From a virus: a DNA stretch of 64,000 nucleotides. Made by a program: the position numbers and the translations under genes. Every line of letters starts with the position of its first letter. The first letter of the stretch is position 1. Below, piece by piece: positions 1 through 7,411 of the stretch. The notes below the pieces were generated by a model, which saw nothing but the letters and a program-made list of their open reading frames with translations, ran no database searches and was not told the origin of the DNA. The stretch lies in IMG/VR virus record IMGVR_UViG_3300029268_000010, positions 26,516-90,515 of that record, one strand, 5' to 3'.

Positions 1-1
1 A

Positions 2-829
2 GTATGTGTTATTGAAAAACCAGATGCCGTTCTTGTCGTTGGCGATGTTAATTCAACAGTGGCATGCGCATTAGCAGCAAAGAAACTGAATATCAAGGTT
101 ATTCATCTTGAGGCCGGCTTACGGAGTTTTGATATGACAATGCCGGAAGAGATAAACCGTATCATCACAGATAGCATTTCTGACGTGTTATTGACCTCCT
201 GCCAGGATGGTAATGTCAATCTTGCCCGGGAAGGAAAAGACGTGTCAAAGATTCATTATGTAGGAAATATAATGATCGATTCTCTTTATTATAACCTGAA
301 GAAGATAGAGAATTCAAATATCAGGGAGAGATTAAATCTGTTTGATCCTTTTATCCTTGTCACACTGCATCGTCCTTCCAATGTAGATGATAAAATTATA
401 CTGAGTAATATCATGCAGCGGTTAAGAGGTGTTTCCGAATACCTTAAAGTTGTTTTTCCAATGCATCCGCGCACAAAACATGCGATCATTGACAACAATA
501 TTGATATAGGTAATATCATTATTACAGAACCATTAGGATATTATGATTTTAATAATCTTATGATGGCTTCAAAAGGAGTCATTACAGATTCCGGAGGTGT
601 TCAGGAAGAGACTACAGCTGTAAGGATACCTTGCCTGACGATAAGAAAGAATACAGAACGTCCTGTAACAATAAGGGAAGGCACCAATGAACTTTACGAT
701 GGGAATCTTGACAATATATATAGTTTTTGTGATAGAGTCATGCATAAGTCCTGGAAGATAGGTGGTACTGTAATCAACTGGGATGGTAATACTGCAAAGA
801 GAGTCATTGATATTTTAAAAAGATTGTAG
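2..829 (+). CDS. wecB: UDP-N-acetylglucosamine 2-epimerase (non-hydrolysing), 5'-truncated by window edge
   Basis: The frame is open from base 2, so the gene starts outside the window; the internal GTG at 59 is not its start. The visible 275 aa cover the last two thirds of a family that is usually about 370 aa. Seen: GDVNST, HLEAGLRSFD followed by MPEEINR (the substrate loop typical of WecB/MnaA), then TDSGGVQEE and RPVTIREGTNEL near the C-terminus, which hold the UDP-binding residues. The enzyme interconverts UDP-GlcNAc and UDP-ManNAc in the cytoplasm for polysaccharide synthesis. It is followed after 19 bp by methyltransferase and glycosyltransferase genes on the same strand, so it probably feeds a sugar-decoration pathway. 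It ends in TAG, which argues against TAG recoding here. Family assignment is firm; the role in a phage is inferred. Confidence 0.93.
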   Translation, partial: VCVIEKPDAVLVVGDVNSTVACALAAKKLNIKVIHLEAGLRSFDMTMPEEINRIITDSISDVLLTSCQDGNVNLAREGKDVSKIHYVGNIMIDSLYYNLKKIENSNIRERLNLFDPFILVTLHRPSNVDDKIILSNIMQRLRGVSEYLKVVFPMHPRTKHAIIDNNIDIGNIIITEPLGYYDFNNLMMASKGVITDSGGVQEETTAVRIPCLTIRKNTERPVTIREGTNELYDGNLDNIYSFCDRVMHKSWKIGGTVINWDGNTAKRVIDILKRL

Positions 830-848
830 AACTAGAAAAAAGAAAATT

Positions 849-1403
849 ATGAACGAAAGATTAAGAAATGTCCATCAGGACAGAGAGAACTTAGTATTGG
901 AAATGATAAAAGATCAGTTTCCGATAAAAAACATGCTTTATGTAGGTGCTTTCAGGGGTGCCTGCGCGCTAGTAGATATGTTCAAGACCAATAATCCTAG
1001 CATTAAAATTACACTTATCGAAGCTTTTGAAGATAGCGTGAACTATTTCAAACAACATAAATTATTTGACCGGGTAGTGCATGCAAATGTCGTTGACTGT
1101 CTGAGTCATTTTGAGCCTGCAGAATTTGATGCAGTAGTATGGTGGCATGGACCAGAACATGTAGAAAAGTTACAGTCCATATGTGCTATAAAAGATCTTG
1201 AAACACTAGCTTCAAAGATTATATTGATAGGATCACCATGGGGTAACAGACCTCAGAAAAATAACACCAATACCTTCCAGAATCATGTCAGCGCTTTTGA
1301 TATTTACGATTTTAATAAATTGGGATATCAGGATATAAAAACCATTGGTGGTATTCATCGGCCATCAAATTGTCTCATAGCAATAAAAAGATTAGGTATA
1401 TGA
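849..1403 (+). CDS. Methyltransferase-like Rossmann protein of the glycan cassette
   Basis: 184 aa. After an N-terminal helix, residues ~28-45 (MLYVGAFRGACALVDMF) resemble a degenerate SAM-binding motif I, and FDAVVWWHGPEHVEKL (~95-110) resembles the post-motif II strand of class I methyltransferases, where the HGPEH segment echoes the H(G/S)PEH(V/L) often seen in sugar methyltransferases. No target can be named. The gene ends in an ATGA overlap with the glycosyltransferase at 1400, so the two are translationally coupled. Fold assignment is moderate; a nonmethylating Rossmann protein is possible. Confidence 0.65.
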   Translation: MNERLRNVHQDRENLVLEMIKDQFPIKNMLYVGAFRGACALVDMFKTNNPSIKITLIEAFEDSVNYFKQHKLFDRVVHANVVDCLSHFEPAEFDAVVWWHGPEHVEKLQSICAIKDLETLASKIILIGSPWGNRPQKNNTNTFQNHVSAFDIYDFNKLGYQDIKTIGGIHRPSNCLIAIKRLGI

Positions 1404-2086
1404 GCAAGGAAATAGATGTTTGCGTCGTAACCTATAATCGGTTAAGTTATCTCCAAAAGTGTGTTTGGAGTATTATTGCTTCTACACGTCGGCCATACAG
1501 AATTCATGTCATTGATGATGGTTCTACTGACGGATCCAGAGAATGGCTTCAATATATGAAAGAGTCCGGAAAGATATTTAATTATATTTTCAATGAAGAG
1601 AATCTTGGATCCGCTGGTTCGCTGAATAAAGTCATAGACAGTACAGAAACACAATACATCACTGTGACCTTTGATGATATGTATTTTCATCGTGGATGGG
1701 ATGAAACAGTCTTTGGTATTCTTCGTGACTATAAAGATTCAGGTCTTATCTCATTCTATAATTATCCTTTTACAAAATTTGATACTAAGATTGATGATAG
1801 GGTATGGAAGGTTGTAAGGACAGGTATCGGGGCCGCTCTGATCAATAAGGAGTTATATGAAAAAGCAGGTAAGTTCATTCTTCCTTATGGACGAAAGATG
1901 GGATGGTTTACCACTCCGTTCTGTAATCGCTGCAATCATGTTGATATTCCAAGAAACAAACATTATGTTCCTGTAATGCCTTATGTAACGAACATGGACG
2001 AACCTCAGTGCCGATTAAATGAAAGAAATGCCCAGGGAGAATATATTGCTATGCGTCAAAAAGAAAAGAAAGGATGGGGGTTATGA
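1400..2086 (+). CDS. Glycosyltransferase family 2 protein
   Basis: 228 aa from the ATG at 1400, which overlaps the upstream stop as ATGA; an in-frame ATG at 1370 lies inside the previous gene and is unlikely. The N-terminus has the GT-A fold signature: DVCVVTYNR at the start, HVIDDGSTDGS (~35-45) and an NLGSAGSLN segment, with TFDD standing for the DxD nucleotide-sugar/metal site. Such enzymes move a sugar from an NDP-sugar to an acceptor. It lacks membrane helices, so it is probably cytoplasmic. The donor and acceptor are not visible. It overlaps the next gene by 4 bp. Confidence 0.88.
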   Translation: MSKEIDVCVVTYNRLSYLQKCVWSIIASTRRPYRIHVIDDGSTDGSREWLQYMKESGKIFNYIFNEENLGSAGSLNKVIDSTETQYITVTFDDMYFHRGWDETVFGILRDYKDSGLISFYNYPFTKFDTKIDDRVWKVVRTGIGAALINKELYEKAGKFILPYGRKMGWFTTPFCNRCNHVDIPRNKHYVPVMPYVTNMDEPQCRLNERNAQGEYIAMRQKEKKGWGL

Positions 2087-2640
2087 GATCACTTGATGAA
2101 ATAGCTTTGACATATGTTACAGACAAGCGTGCATCTGCTCATAATTATCTGGAGAAATACGAAAGGTATTTTGGTCCGAGAAGAGATTATGCAAAGATTG
2201 TTCTTGAGATCGGAGTGAAGTTCGGAAAGTCCATAGAGGTCTGGAAAGAATATTTTACTGAAGCTCATATTGTAGGTATTGACATTGATCCTAAATGTAA
2301 AAGGCATGAAGGAGTGAGAAAATCTGTTTATATAGGAAACCAGAGTGATCTGTCATTCCTTAAATCAGTAATGGATGATACCGGTGCCCCTGATATAATC
2401 ATAGATGATGGAAGTCACAAAGGAAAAGATATCCTTGCTTCCTGGCAGTTCTTATGGAACTTTTTAAAGCCCGGCGGCATTTATATCATAGAAGATATAT
2501 CAACTTCTTACAACTGGCCGAATAATACTGATTTCAGTGATGTACTTCCGGGAATACTACAGGGATTATTATCAAGAAAAGACTGTACTATTTTCAGTAT
2601 GGAAATGTTCTTTAATCTTTTAATAATACGCAAGAAATGA
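2083..2640 (+). CDS. CmcI-like (cephalosporin hydroxylase family) SAM-dependent methyltransferase
   Basis: 185 aa from the ATG at 2083 (ATGA overlap with the upstream stop); an ATG 9 bp earlier is also in frame. Seen: VLEIGVKFGKSIEVWKEYF (motif I), GIDIDPKC (motif II acidic residue), then IIDDGSHKG and GGIYIIEDI, the combination typical of CmcI/macrocin-O-methyltransferase type proteins. The family methylates sugars or antibiotics; in glycan clusters it usually O-methylates a sugar. The N-terminal segment (tyrosine, lysine-rich, about 35 residues) matches the usual YxTDK...YxxYF lead of these enzymes. Overlaps the next gene by 4 bp. Confidence 0.82.
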   Translation: MRSLDEIALTYVTDKRASAHNYLEKYERYFGPRRDYAKIVLEIGVKFGKSIEVWKEYFTEAHIVGIDIDPKCKRHEGVRKSVYIGNQSDLSFLKSVMDDTGAPDIIIDDGSHKGKDILASWQFLWNFLKPGGIYIIEDISTSYNWPNNTDFSDVLPGILQGLLSRKDCTIFSMEMFFNLLIIRKK

Positions 2641-3212
2641 TAGCACACTACGATAAAAACCCAAATTCTGTAGCGTGGATGGATAATCATTATTCTCGCG
2701 CAAAGTTCTCTCCGGAGAATGAAAGATTAAATGCATGGATGTTTCCATTACTTGAAAAGTATATTCCAAAGGAAGGAACTGTACTTGAAGTAGGATGTGG
2801 TTGCGGAAGGACCCTTGACTGGATATATCAGAAGAATCCTAATCTTAAACTTATAGGTACTGACGTTTCAAATGTGGCAATTCAGAAAGGTGCAGAATAC
2901 TACAAGCATATTGAATTCATATGTGAAGACGCGGAATTTGCCGAACATAAAGATATTGACCTTGTAATTTGCTCTCAGACTCTTGAACATGTTGACAGGC
3001 CCAGCGAGGTAATGATCAATATGCAGTCCTGGTTAAAAGACAAAGGAGTATTATTTATTACTATTCCTTATCCGAGAAGTGTTCTTGATATGGGATGTAA
3101 GGTTCATTACTGGAGCATTTACGAACATGATTTTATCAGTATCTTTGGTAAAAATGTCATATGTTCAAAAATTGATAAAAATCATTTGGCGGCAATATGG
3201 GAAAAGAAATAA
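2637..3212 (+). CDS. Class I SAM-dependent methyltransferase
   Basis: 191 aa. Motif I is clear (VLEVGCGCGRTLD, ~49-61), followed by IGTDVSNVAIQKG (acidic residue binding the ribose), CEDAEF (adenine contact) and LVICSQTLEHVDRP (post-II, typical of UbiE/COQ5-like Methyltransf_11 proteins). It probably methylates a sugar nucleotide or glycan together with its neighbours. The start overlaps the preceding stop (ATGA), and the 3' end overlaps the next gene by 16 bp, so the cassette reads as one operon. Confidence 0.88.
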   Translation: MIAHYDKNPNSVAWMDNHYSRAKFSPENERLNAWMFPLLEKYIPKEGTVLEVGCGCGRTLDWIYQKNPNLKLIGTDVSNVAIQKGAEYYKHIEFICEDAEFAEHKDIDLVICSQTLEHVDRPSEVMINMQSWLKDKGVLFITIPYPRSVLDMGCKVHYWSIYEHDFISIFGKNVICSKIDKNHLAAIWEKK

Positions 3213-3865
3213 TACATATAATTGCTACGCGATGTAATTATTCAAATGAAGATCTGTTCATAAAGAGATTTCCATACCTGATTAATTGCGCTTATGATTG
3301 TTTGCTGCATCAGACATGTAAGAATTTCCAATGGATCATCATTACCAATAATGAAGGAGTGATAAATTGCAAGTTTGATTTTCCTGTTATCTTTTCTAAA
3401 TCAAAGGAAGATTACAAGAAATACATTAATTTTCTTTCAACTGATTCTAATATCCTGCAGTCGAGACTTGACATTGACGATGCCCTGGCTCCTGAGTATG
3501 TTCAGAAGATGAAAGATATTGAATTTCCTGATAATAACTGTATCATTGATTTTTCGGGTTATCGTCTTGATGAACGGACCCAAAAAGTCATGAAAGACAA
3601 AAAATATAATCTTCGTGTTCCTTCTCCCTTTTTGAGTCTTTATACTCCGAAACAAGATACTGAAATCGAAAGTGTTTTTGATCATCAGCATACACAGATG
3701 GCAAAACTCTATCCTCTGATAAAAAAAGATGATATGATGTGGTTTCAGATAATAAATCCTGATTCGGCACTTATGGGAAAGAGAACTATTGAAGAAACGG
3801 AAAAAGGTGGATTTTCAGTAACAGATTATCCTGAATGGATAAATAGATATAGACATGAAAGATAA
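3197..3865 (+). CDS. Putative rhamnosyltransferase-like glycosyltransferase
   Basis: 222 aa. The pattern IIATRCNYSNEDLF near the start, LINCAYDCLLHQTCKNFQWIII and then QSRLDIDDALAPEYV resembles the putative rhamnosyl transferase family (PF11316), in which a T-R-[FYC]-N start and an R-(L/I)-D-x-D-D segment are the hallmarks. RLDIDD would be the DxD metal/nucleotide-sugar site. Donor sugar is not deducible from sequence. Overlaps the following double glycosyltransferase by 11 bp. The match was recognised by eye and not searched. Confidence 0.7.
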   Translation: MGKEIIHIIATRCNYSNEDLFIKRFPYLINCAYDCLLHQTCKNFQWIIITNNEGVINCKFDFPVIFSKSKEDYKKYINFLSTDSNILQSRLDIDDALAPEYVQKMKDIEFPDNNCIIDFSGYRLDERTQKVMKDKKYNLRVPSPFLSLYTPKQDTEIESVFDHQHTQMAKLYPLIKKDDMMWFQIINPDSALMGKRTIEETEKGGFSVTDYPEWINRYRHER

Positions 3866-5387
3866 AGGTATAACAATAATCATTACAGCTTACAGGGCAG
3901 AACAGTTCATAGAAGAAACGTTGAATTCAATCTATGCTCAGTCCTATTTCAAGGACAATGAAGAATTTGAAATTCTTATAGGTGTCGATGGATGCCGGTC
4001 AACCTACAATAAAATGTATGCGCTGAGAGGATCATATAGAAATATGAGAGTATTTGTTTTTAACAATAACCTTGGAACATATATTGTTAGGAATAGTCTT
4101 ACTTCTCAGGCAAAATACAATAATCTTCTTTTCTTTGATTCTGATGATGTCATGTACCCTAATATGATACAGACGGTCATGGAAACAAATAGTCAGTATA
4201 TTACTTACTATTATCATAAATGGCAACATGATATCACTTCTAATGTAGGCAAACCTAATCCCGGAAGTTTCTTTATTAATAAGAATCTTTTCGATTATTA
4301 CGGTGGTTTTATGCCCTGGCGTTGTGCTGCTGACGCTGAAATTCACCAGAGGATGAAACGATGCGGTTGCAATTCTGTCGTTATCCAGGAGCCTATGTAT
4401 AAGTACAGGGTGCACACTGAAAGTCTTTCTCATAAGAGAGATACCGGAGCTGCTTCTGAAATAAGGAAGAGTTATTGGAAGTTACGTGATAATTTTGAAG
4501 AGTTTAAAGTTGCCAAAATTATAAAGACCACAAATTCTGATTATTTTGAGATCTTTAAAAATTCTGATAAAAAAGATATTCAGGCATTTTTTCCAGGAAA
4601 GAAATTAGGAATAATTTATAATCTTTTCGACGAGATAGAACTTTTTAAGATAGCAGTAGAATATGCGCGGCCGGCAGTAGACTATATCTGTGTCACCTAT
4701 CAGAATGTATCTTATAATGGTATTAAAGCCAAAAGAAACATATATTTTGATTTAAAGAAGATGAAACAGGAAGGATTGATTGATTATATCATTCCTTATA
4801 TTCCTAATACGGCGATCAAACCAAAGATGAATGAGATCCGGAAACGGAACATAGGAATAAATTACTGTCATAAGAATAAGTGCACGCATTATATGGCCCT
4901 GGATTCTGACGAGATATTCAAGACAGAAGAACTTAAAAGGGCAAAGAATGAAATATTCTATAATGGTGCTGATTTTTCTGTATGCAAAATGATCACCTAT
5001 TATAAAACTCCGACGACGATATTATTTCCTCCTGAAGAATATTATATTCCTTTAATCATCGAGATGGATGATCGTAGATTTACTTATAAGTTTCAAAATG
5101 GATATTCTCTTGATTCAGGTCGTTCTATGCCTTTTTCACGTTGTCATGAGTTCGAGAGAGAAGATATCCAGATGCATCATTTTTCTTTCTGTATGAAGGA
5201 TATGGAGTTGAAATTAAAGACTCAGCCCACTCCTATACGAGAAGAAACACTTGAGAAGATATTAGACCATTATAATAAGTTTGAACCCGGAATGAAGGCT
5301 TTGACTAATAATGGTTATTTCCAAACAAAACAAGTTGAAGATAGTTATTTCCAAAAAAAGGAGGTAGAGAATGAACTTGTTAAATAA
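3855..5387 (+). CDS. Two-domain glycosyltransferase (tandem GT-A folds)
   Basis: 510 aa. Domain 1 (about 1-230) is a family 2 enzyme: ITIIITAYRAEQFIEETL at the N-terminus, DSDD at 95-98 as metal/donor site, and a GGFMPWRCAADAEI segment matching the acceptor-side loop. Domain 2 (about 250-450) starts with LGIIYNLFDEIELFKIAVE and has its own DSDE at 350-353, typical of the second GT2-like family that handles polysaccharide capping. Two sites suggest addition of two sugars or a disaccharide repeat. The last 25 residues hold a short duplicated YFQ-K-VE unit. Overlaps the next gene by 17 bp, and its 3' end carries that gene's strong ribosome binding site. Confidence 0.85.
   Translation: MKDKGITIIITAYRAEQFIEETLNSIYAQSYFKDNEEFEILIGVDGCRSTYNKMYALRGSYRNMRVFVFNNNLGTYIVRNSLTSQAKYNNLLFFDSDDVMYPNMIQTVMETNSQYITYYYHKWQHDITSNVGKPNPGSFFINKNLFDYYGGFMPWRCAADAEIHQRMKRCGCNSVVIQEPMYKYRVHTESLSHKRDTGAASEIRKSYWKLRDNFEEFKVAKIIKTTNSDYFEIFKNSDKKDIQAFFPGKKLGIIYNLFDEIELFKIAVEYARPAVDYICVTYQNVSYNGIKAKRNIYFDLKKMKQEGLIDYIIPYIPNTAIKPKMNEIRKRNIGINYCHKNKCTHYMALDSDEIFKTEELKRAKNEIFYNGADFSVCKMITYYKTPTTILFPPEEYYIPLIIEMDDRRFTYKFQNGYSLDSGRSMPFSRCHEFEREDIQMHHFSFCMKDMELKLKTQPTPIREETLEKILDHYNKFEPGMKALTNNGYFQTKQVEDSYFQKKEVENELVK
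5358..5364 (+). promoter_or_regulatory. Strong Shine-Dalgarno for the gene at 5371
   Basis: AAGGAGG lies 6 bp before the ATG at 5371, inside the 3' end of the upstream glycosyltransferase gene. Most virion genes further on have no such motif, so this one is unusual and fixes the start. Confidence 0.75.
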
Positions 5388-5829
5388 GATAAAAGAAATT
5401 TATGATGGATGGAAGAACCTTGTAAATAAGAAGGTCACTATAGAAGATATTGCTCGGGTGAGAAAGAATATCTGCCGGACCAACAAATGTGGTTTTTACA
5501 TGACAAAACCATATCGCGGATGTTCTGAGTGTATGTGTCCTGAAAGAGCAAAGATTCGTTCACTAAGAACTAAATGCCCGGAAAACTATTTTGGGTATGC
5601 TCATGAATTAAAACTTTTATTAACAGAACAACTTCTTGATGATCTTACTAGGTTTCGCAAGAAACAAAGTGGTGATGTTATAATATATTCCGATAAGGAA
5701 TTTCGTATGGATTTTGATGTGAAGATGAAAGTTTGTACCTTTAGGCATTATCCGGAACAGGAACCAGTAAAATATTGGAATGAATTATGTAGTTTCTATA
5801 AGTTAAAAATAGGTAAGAGATTATTTTAA
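5371..5829 (+). CDS. Hypothetical protein with a Cys cluster
   Basis: 152 aa, not recognised. Residues ~30-70 carry a cysteine cluster (C-x4-C, then CSECMCPE and a later CPE), which could bind zinc or iron; the CxECxCP arrangement is common in small phage proteins described only as hypothetical. It starts from a consensus Shine-Dalgarno and ends in TAATG, so its stop overlaps the next start by one base. It sits between the sugar cassette and the virion genes; no function is proposed. Confidence 0.75.
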   Translation: MNLLNKIKEIYDGWKNLVNKKVTIEDIARVRKNICRTNKCGFYMTKPYRGCSECMCPERAKIRSLRTKCPENYFGYAHELKLLLTEQLLDDLTRFRKKQSGDVIIYSDKEFRMDFDVKMKVCTFRHYPEQEPVKYWNELCSFYKLKIGKRLF

Positions 5830-6308
5830 TGGCTTGTCAGATCGTAATAGTAGGTGATATGCAAGTTAAAAGCTTGTCAGGTATAAAGAAATGGTTTTAT
5901 ACCCAGGAACGTCACTGTTATACAAGAAAGATAAGATTAATGAAACCTTGCATTTCTTGTAAAAAGAAGAATTCTACACGACTCTTATGGTATTACGAAG
6001 TAGTTATCGATGGAGAGACTTATCAGCTTCATGAATCATCTGTTGTTCTCTATGATCAACCAATAATGCTTAATCCTATTAAATGGGGAGATAAATCAGA
6101 AGAGAATACGATTCATAAGGATATCTATGAAGATTCCGAAAAAGATGAAGATTATCCGGCCAATGGAGATTATCAAGGTTATATGAAAAAGAAACTAGGT
6201 CTTGTCCAAAGTAATAAACCTGATTTCGATGGTGATACCTGGTTGCAAAATACACAGACGAAGATTATCAGGCAAGGAGGAACCAAAGATGGTGACACGA
6301 CTGTATAA
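5829..6308 (+). CDS. Hypothetical protein
   Basis: 159 aa, not recognised. A CISCKKK motif occurs around residue 40 after a basic stretch (CYTRKIRLMKP); the C-terminal half is acidic and probably disordered. The ATG overlaps the upstream stop as TAATG, and the gene overlaps the next by 20 bp. Position directly upstream of the adaptor gene suggests a late virion or assembly role, which is inference. Confidence 0.7.
   Translation: MACQIVIVGDMQVKSLSGIKKWFYTQERHCYTRKIRLMKPCISCKKKNSTRLLWYYEVVIDGETYQLHESSVVLYDQPIMLNPIKWGDKSEENTIHKDIYEDSEKDEDYPANGDYQGYMKKKLGLVQSNKPDFDGDTWLQNTQTKIIRQGGTKDGDTTV
6274..6280 (+). promoter_or_regulatory. Shine-Dalgarno deciding the start at 6289
   Basis: AAGGAGG sits 8 bp before the ATG at 6289. 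The longer reading from 6202 would put 29 residues in the previous gene's coding region, so this motif supports the shorter protein. Confidence 0.7.
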
Positions 6309-6765
6309 ATCGCAATACGGATATATGCGTTATAAAGTCAGATATTTTGATGATATCATTTCAGATACAGAGCCTTTATTCAAAGGAAATAAAAGATTCA
6401 AGAATTACAGAGAACTATTAAAAGGTATAAATCGTAGAGGTCACGAAGATAATAATCGTATTGTAAAGAGAATCTGCAGTACATTTCTTAAATTAATGAT
6501 GCATGATCTTATCTTTAAAAATTATCGTTTTCAGATGCCTTTATATAATTTTTGTTCTTTGTACATTGGATATAAAAAATTCACTAATACAGAGTTTAAA
6601 TATAATATTAATACTGGAGGTCCTTATTATATTGCCCGTTTTGAATACACTAAAGAAGGAAGAAATAGGATTCACAACACAATGTATTATCCATGGCTTT
6701 CAAAAGGATATTATAAGATATTAATGGAAGAAGTAAACAAAGGTCACAAATATTCAAATATATGA
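6289..6765 (+). CDS. Hypothetical protein upstream of the adaptor gene
   Basis: 158 aa from the ATG at 6289, chosen because of the strong upstream Shine-Dalgarno. Rich in Lys, Tyr and Arg, with no membrane segment; GINRRGHEDNNRIVKRICSTF suggests a basic helical centre. No family recognised. It ends in an ATGA overlap with the adaptor-like gene, so it is probably part of the tail/neck assembly operon. Confidence 0.75.
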   Translation: MVTRLYKSQYGYMRYKVRYFDDIISDTEPLFKGNKRFKNYRELLKGINRRGHEDNNRIVKRICSTFLKLMMHDLIFKNYRFQMPLYNFCSLYIGYKKFTNTEFKYNINTGGPYYIARFEYTKEGRNRIHNTMYYPWLSKGYYKILMEEVNKGHKYSNI

Positions 6766-7409
6766 CAACAACAGTAATAGATCCGGATTGGATCACCGTC
6801 GATGTAATAAAACAAATGCTCTCTTCTCGTTTCAAAACGAAAGAATGGCAGGAACAGGAAATACTTGAATGGTGCATGGAAGTTGAGACTATGCACCTTG
6901 TTGATGTAGATACCTTTGCTAAGTTTGTGGAAGTATGTATTCCGGTACAGAATAAACGATTCAGAAAACCATGTAATCTTTATCGTTGGCTTGACATATA
7001 TTCTTCCGCTGGAGATCCTCAAAGCAAAGTAAATAATGATACAAGGTCATTAACAGCCTGGGTTAAACTCGATGATGATTTTACTGGTGATTATGTTTAC
7101 GTTAATTATATAGGAACAAAAGTTGATGAACTGACAGGGCAACCACTGATCAATAGATATCATCGGCTTGCATGTATGTTCTATTGTGCTCAGCAGGCTT
7201 TTATGGAAGAGTCAATGCTTGGTATATTCCCTGCACAGGCATATCAGTTGCTTCAGGATGGTTATTCTGCAGCTTGTTATAATGCAGCTGATCTGGAAGC
7301 ATATCGTAATATGCAACGTCAGGACTTTACCAATCTTTCAATTATACAGGGTAATGCGTTACCGCGCATAGGAAACCTTACATTGTATCAACAAGGAATG
7401 GGAGAATAA
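6762..7409 (+). CDS. Putative head-tail adaptor / ring protein (P22 gp4-like position)
   Basis: 215 aa, mainly acidic and helical. N-terminal VIKQMLSSRF and WCMEVETMHLVDVDTF followed by a polar middle and a Q-rich helical end (FPAQAYQLLQDGYSAACYNAADLEAYRNMQRQ is the kind of helix found in adaptors). In crAss-like phages a protein of this size precedes the large muzzle/stabilisation gene and forms a ring under the portal. The assignment rests on size, fold impression and order, not on a decisive motif. Starts by ATGA overlap; ends 2 bp before the muzzle-like gene. Confidence 0.55.
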   Translation: MTTTVIDPDWITVDVIKQMLSSRFKTKEWQEQEILEWCMEVETMHLVDVDTFAKFVEVCIPVQNKRFRKPCNLYRWLDIYSSAGDPQSKVNNDTRSLTAWVKLDDDFTGDYVYVNYIGTKVDELTGQPLINRYHRLACMFYCAQQAFMEESMLGIFPAQAYQLLQDGYSAACYNAADLEAYRNMQRQDFTNLSIIQGNALPRIGNLTLYQQGMGE

Positions 7410-7411
7410 TT

